From positions 1-7,422 of the forward strand of contig CAJGCQ010000058.1 in NCBI GenBank assembly GCA_904501875.1: a stretch of DNA of 7,422 nucleotides, read 5' to 3'. Of this stretch, positions 6,408 to 7,422 are shown piece after piece; the first letter of the stretch is position 1; each line of letters starts with the position of its first letter. Both the position numbers and the translations under genes were made by a program. The notes beneath the pieces were generated by a model. It searched no databases and had not been told where the DNA came from. It saw nothing but the letters and a program-made list of their open reading frames with translations. Source of the stretch: Clostridiaceae bacterium. GTDB taxonomy: Bacteria; Bacillota; Clostridia; Oscillospirales; Acutalibacteraceae.

Positions 6408-6428
6408 ATGTTAGGAGAAGTTTTATGA
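6408..6428 (+). other. Six-codon upstream mini-ORF overlapping the murC start
   Basis: ATG at 6408 opens a six-residue frame (MLGEVL) ending in TGA at 6426-6428, so its stop overlaps the murC ATG in an ATGA arrangement. AGGTGAG (6395-6401) lies 6 bases before this ATG and could serve as a Shine-Dalgarno sequence, while murC has its own AGGAG inside the mini-ORF. This could be a leader giving translational coupling, or pure chance in a short AT-rich gap. If transcription starts near 6398, part of the mini-ORF's ribosome site would be lost. Confidence 0.2.
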
Positions 6429-7422
6429 AACAGCTTCGTGCGGAGGATAAAATAATTGAGGGCGTAAAGCATATTCATATGATAGGCATAGGCGGCAGCG
6501 GTATGTGCCCCCTTGCGGAAATACTTAACGGCAAGGGCTATTATTTAACGGGGTCGGATAATAATGAGAGCGACCCGCTTGCCCGTGTTAAGGCACTGGG
6601 TATTCCTGTATTTATGGGTCATAAAGCGGAAAATATAAAGGGTGCCGAGCTTGTGGTATACTCGGCGGCTATATCTGCCGACAACCCCGAGCTTAAAGCC
6701 GCCAGAGAAAAGGGCATACCCACAATGGAGCGTTCACATATGTTGGGTGCGCTGACAAGGCATTTTGATAATGTTATAGGGGTTTGCGGTACCCACGGCA
6801 AAACCACCGTCACCTCTATGATAACACAAATTTTAATATTAAACAAGCAGGATCCTACAGCGGTTATCGGCGGCAAGCTTCCCCTTATTAATTCAAACGG
6901 CATTTCGGGCAAATCGGAGACTATGGTTTGCGAGTCCTGCGAGTTTGTGGACACCTTTTTACAGCTCTCTCCGGATGTTGCGGTACTGCTTAATATAGAC
7001 AATGACCACCTTGATTATTTTAAAACTATGGAAAACCTGACCCTCTCTTTCCATAAGTTCCTTAAAATGGCGAAAAAAGCCTATATTAACGGCGATGATG
7101 AGTTGGCGCACAAGGCGGCAGAGGATATTACCGCTGAAGCCGTCACCTTTGGCTTTAATGAAGATAACCACTACCGCGCTGATAATATTAAGGGCGGTAA
7201 ATTCGGCTTTTCCTTTGATGTAATTAAAAACGGCGAAAAAATCATTAATATTCAAATGCATATCCCCGGCAGACACAATGTTTTAAACGGGCTTGCCGCC
7301 TTTGCGGTATGTTTTGATATGGGTGTTTCGGCCGAGGGTATTAAGGACGCTATTGAAAAATTTTCGGGAGCGGGCAGGCGGTTTGAATTTTTGGGCGAGT
7401 ACGACGGATTTGTTTTAGCCGA
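6425..7422 (+). CDS. murC: UDP-N-acetylmuramate--L-alanine ligase (MurC), 3' truncated by window
   Basis: ATP-dependent cytoplasmic ligase that attaches L-alanine to UDP-MurNAc, the first amino-acid step of peptidoglycan stem-peptide synthesis. The first 332 codons of an expected roughly 460 are visible, and the frame is open to the window end. Visible parts are the N-terminal UDP-binding Rossmann motif HMIGIGGSGM (18-27), the ATP P-loop GTHGKTT (122-128), the segment CESCEFVDTFL (169-179) in the place where proteobacterial MurC usually has EADESD, the Mur-ligase motif NIDNDHLDYF (190-199), and HIPGRHNVLNGLAA, which begins the stretch leading into the third domain. The start is fixed by AGGAG (6413-6417) 7 bases upstream. 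The CESCEF variant is one I associate with clostridial MurC, so I read it as lineage-typical and not as loss of function. It is divergent from cca. Confidence 0.96.
   Translation, partial: MKQLRAEDKIIEGVKHIHMIGIGGSGMCPLAEILNGKGYYLTGSDNNESDPLARVKALGIPVFMGHKAENIKGAELVVYSAAISADNPELKAAREKGIPTMERSHMLGALTRHFDNVIGVCGTHGKTTVTSMITQILILNKQDPTAVIGGKLPLINSNGISGKSETMVCESCEFVDTFLQLSPDVAVLLNIDNDHLDYFKTMENLTLSFHKFLKMAKKAYINGDDELAHKAAEDITAEAVTFGFNEDNHYRADNIKGGKFGFSFDVIKNGEKIINIQMHIPGRHNVLNGLAAFAVCFDMGVSAEGIKDAIEKFSGAGRRFEFLGEYDGFVLA

Noticed and set aside
5919..6428. 169-codon plus-strand open frame opposite the 5' half of cca, running to the murC start
   Set aside because: It is antisense to the strongly supported cca gene and shows no recognisable protein family. 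Its composition is what the complement of cca's codons would give. The only part worth noting is its last six codons, reported separately as a possible mini-ORF.
6619..7276. Two minus-strand open frames (6619-7002 and 6959-7276) opposite murC
   Set aside because: murC is secure through this region by its P-loop and Mur-ligase motifs. The opposite frames overlap each other and match no family.
1..7422. CRISPR array, insertion sequence, tRNA/rRNA, riboswitch or defence system
   Set aside because: No spaced direct repeats, transposase, terminal inverted repeats, cloverleaf or known riboswitch core was seen. Nearly all the DNA is explained by six housekeeping, metabolic or sporulation genes.

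Overview
The window looks like chromosomal core DNA from a spore-forming, Gram-positive anaerobe of the class Clostridia. An Oscillospiraceae/Ruminococcaceae-like gut or rumen lineage is my best guess; this is inference from protein style, not a database match. The supports are: a dpaA-dpaB pair (dipicolinate synthase, an endospore-specific enzyme); a clostridial-type FeoB with the GNPNVGKST P-loop and a short conserved-looking N-terminal leader; a MurC with a CESCEF motif of the kind I associate with clostridial MurC; strong AGGAGG-type ribosome binding sites; and a multi-hairpin intergenic element of a type seen repeatedly in such genomes. By eye, base composition is moderate and even, with no sign of recent transfer.

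Layout, left to right. Positions 1-56 hold a perfect hairpin beyond the 3' end of feoB. feoB (57-2201, minus) encodes a GTPase-driven ferrous iron transporter with no feoA beside it in the window. A 116-bp divergent gap separates it from a plus-strand FAD oxidoreductase with a C-terminal Rieske [2Fe-2S] motif (2318-3628). That gene ends at a cluster of three hairpins (3635-3697), the last of which is a clear intrinsic terminator. Next, on the minus strand, come dpaB (3718-4290) and dpaA (4306-5100), read in the order dpaA then dpaB. Upstream of them is the tRNA nucleotidyltransferase gene cca (5169-6335, minus), whose terminator hairpin fills almost the whole cca-dpaA gap. An 89-bp divergent gap leads to murC (6425 to the window end, plus), which is cut off by the window edge.

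How the genes relate. dpaA and dpaB form one two-gene unit making dipicolinic acid in the mother cell for spore-core dehydration. cca and murC are housekeeping genes (tRNA 3'-end maturation and peptidoglycan precursor synthesis) fired from a shared divergent region. feoB and the Rieske/FAD gene share a divergent region and both concern iron (uptake and Fe-S/flavin redox), but I found no recognisable Fur-type operator, so co-regulation is only a hypothesis. I see no mobile element, CRISPR array, tRNA, rRNA or defence system, and no strong candidate for a new multi-gene system. The most interesting signals are the placement of the cca terminator on top of the only space available for a dpaA promoter, the compact Rieske domain, and the hairpin cluster.
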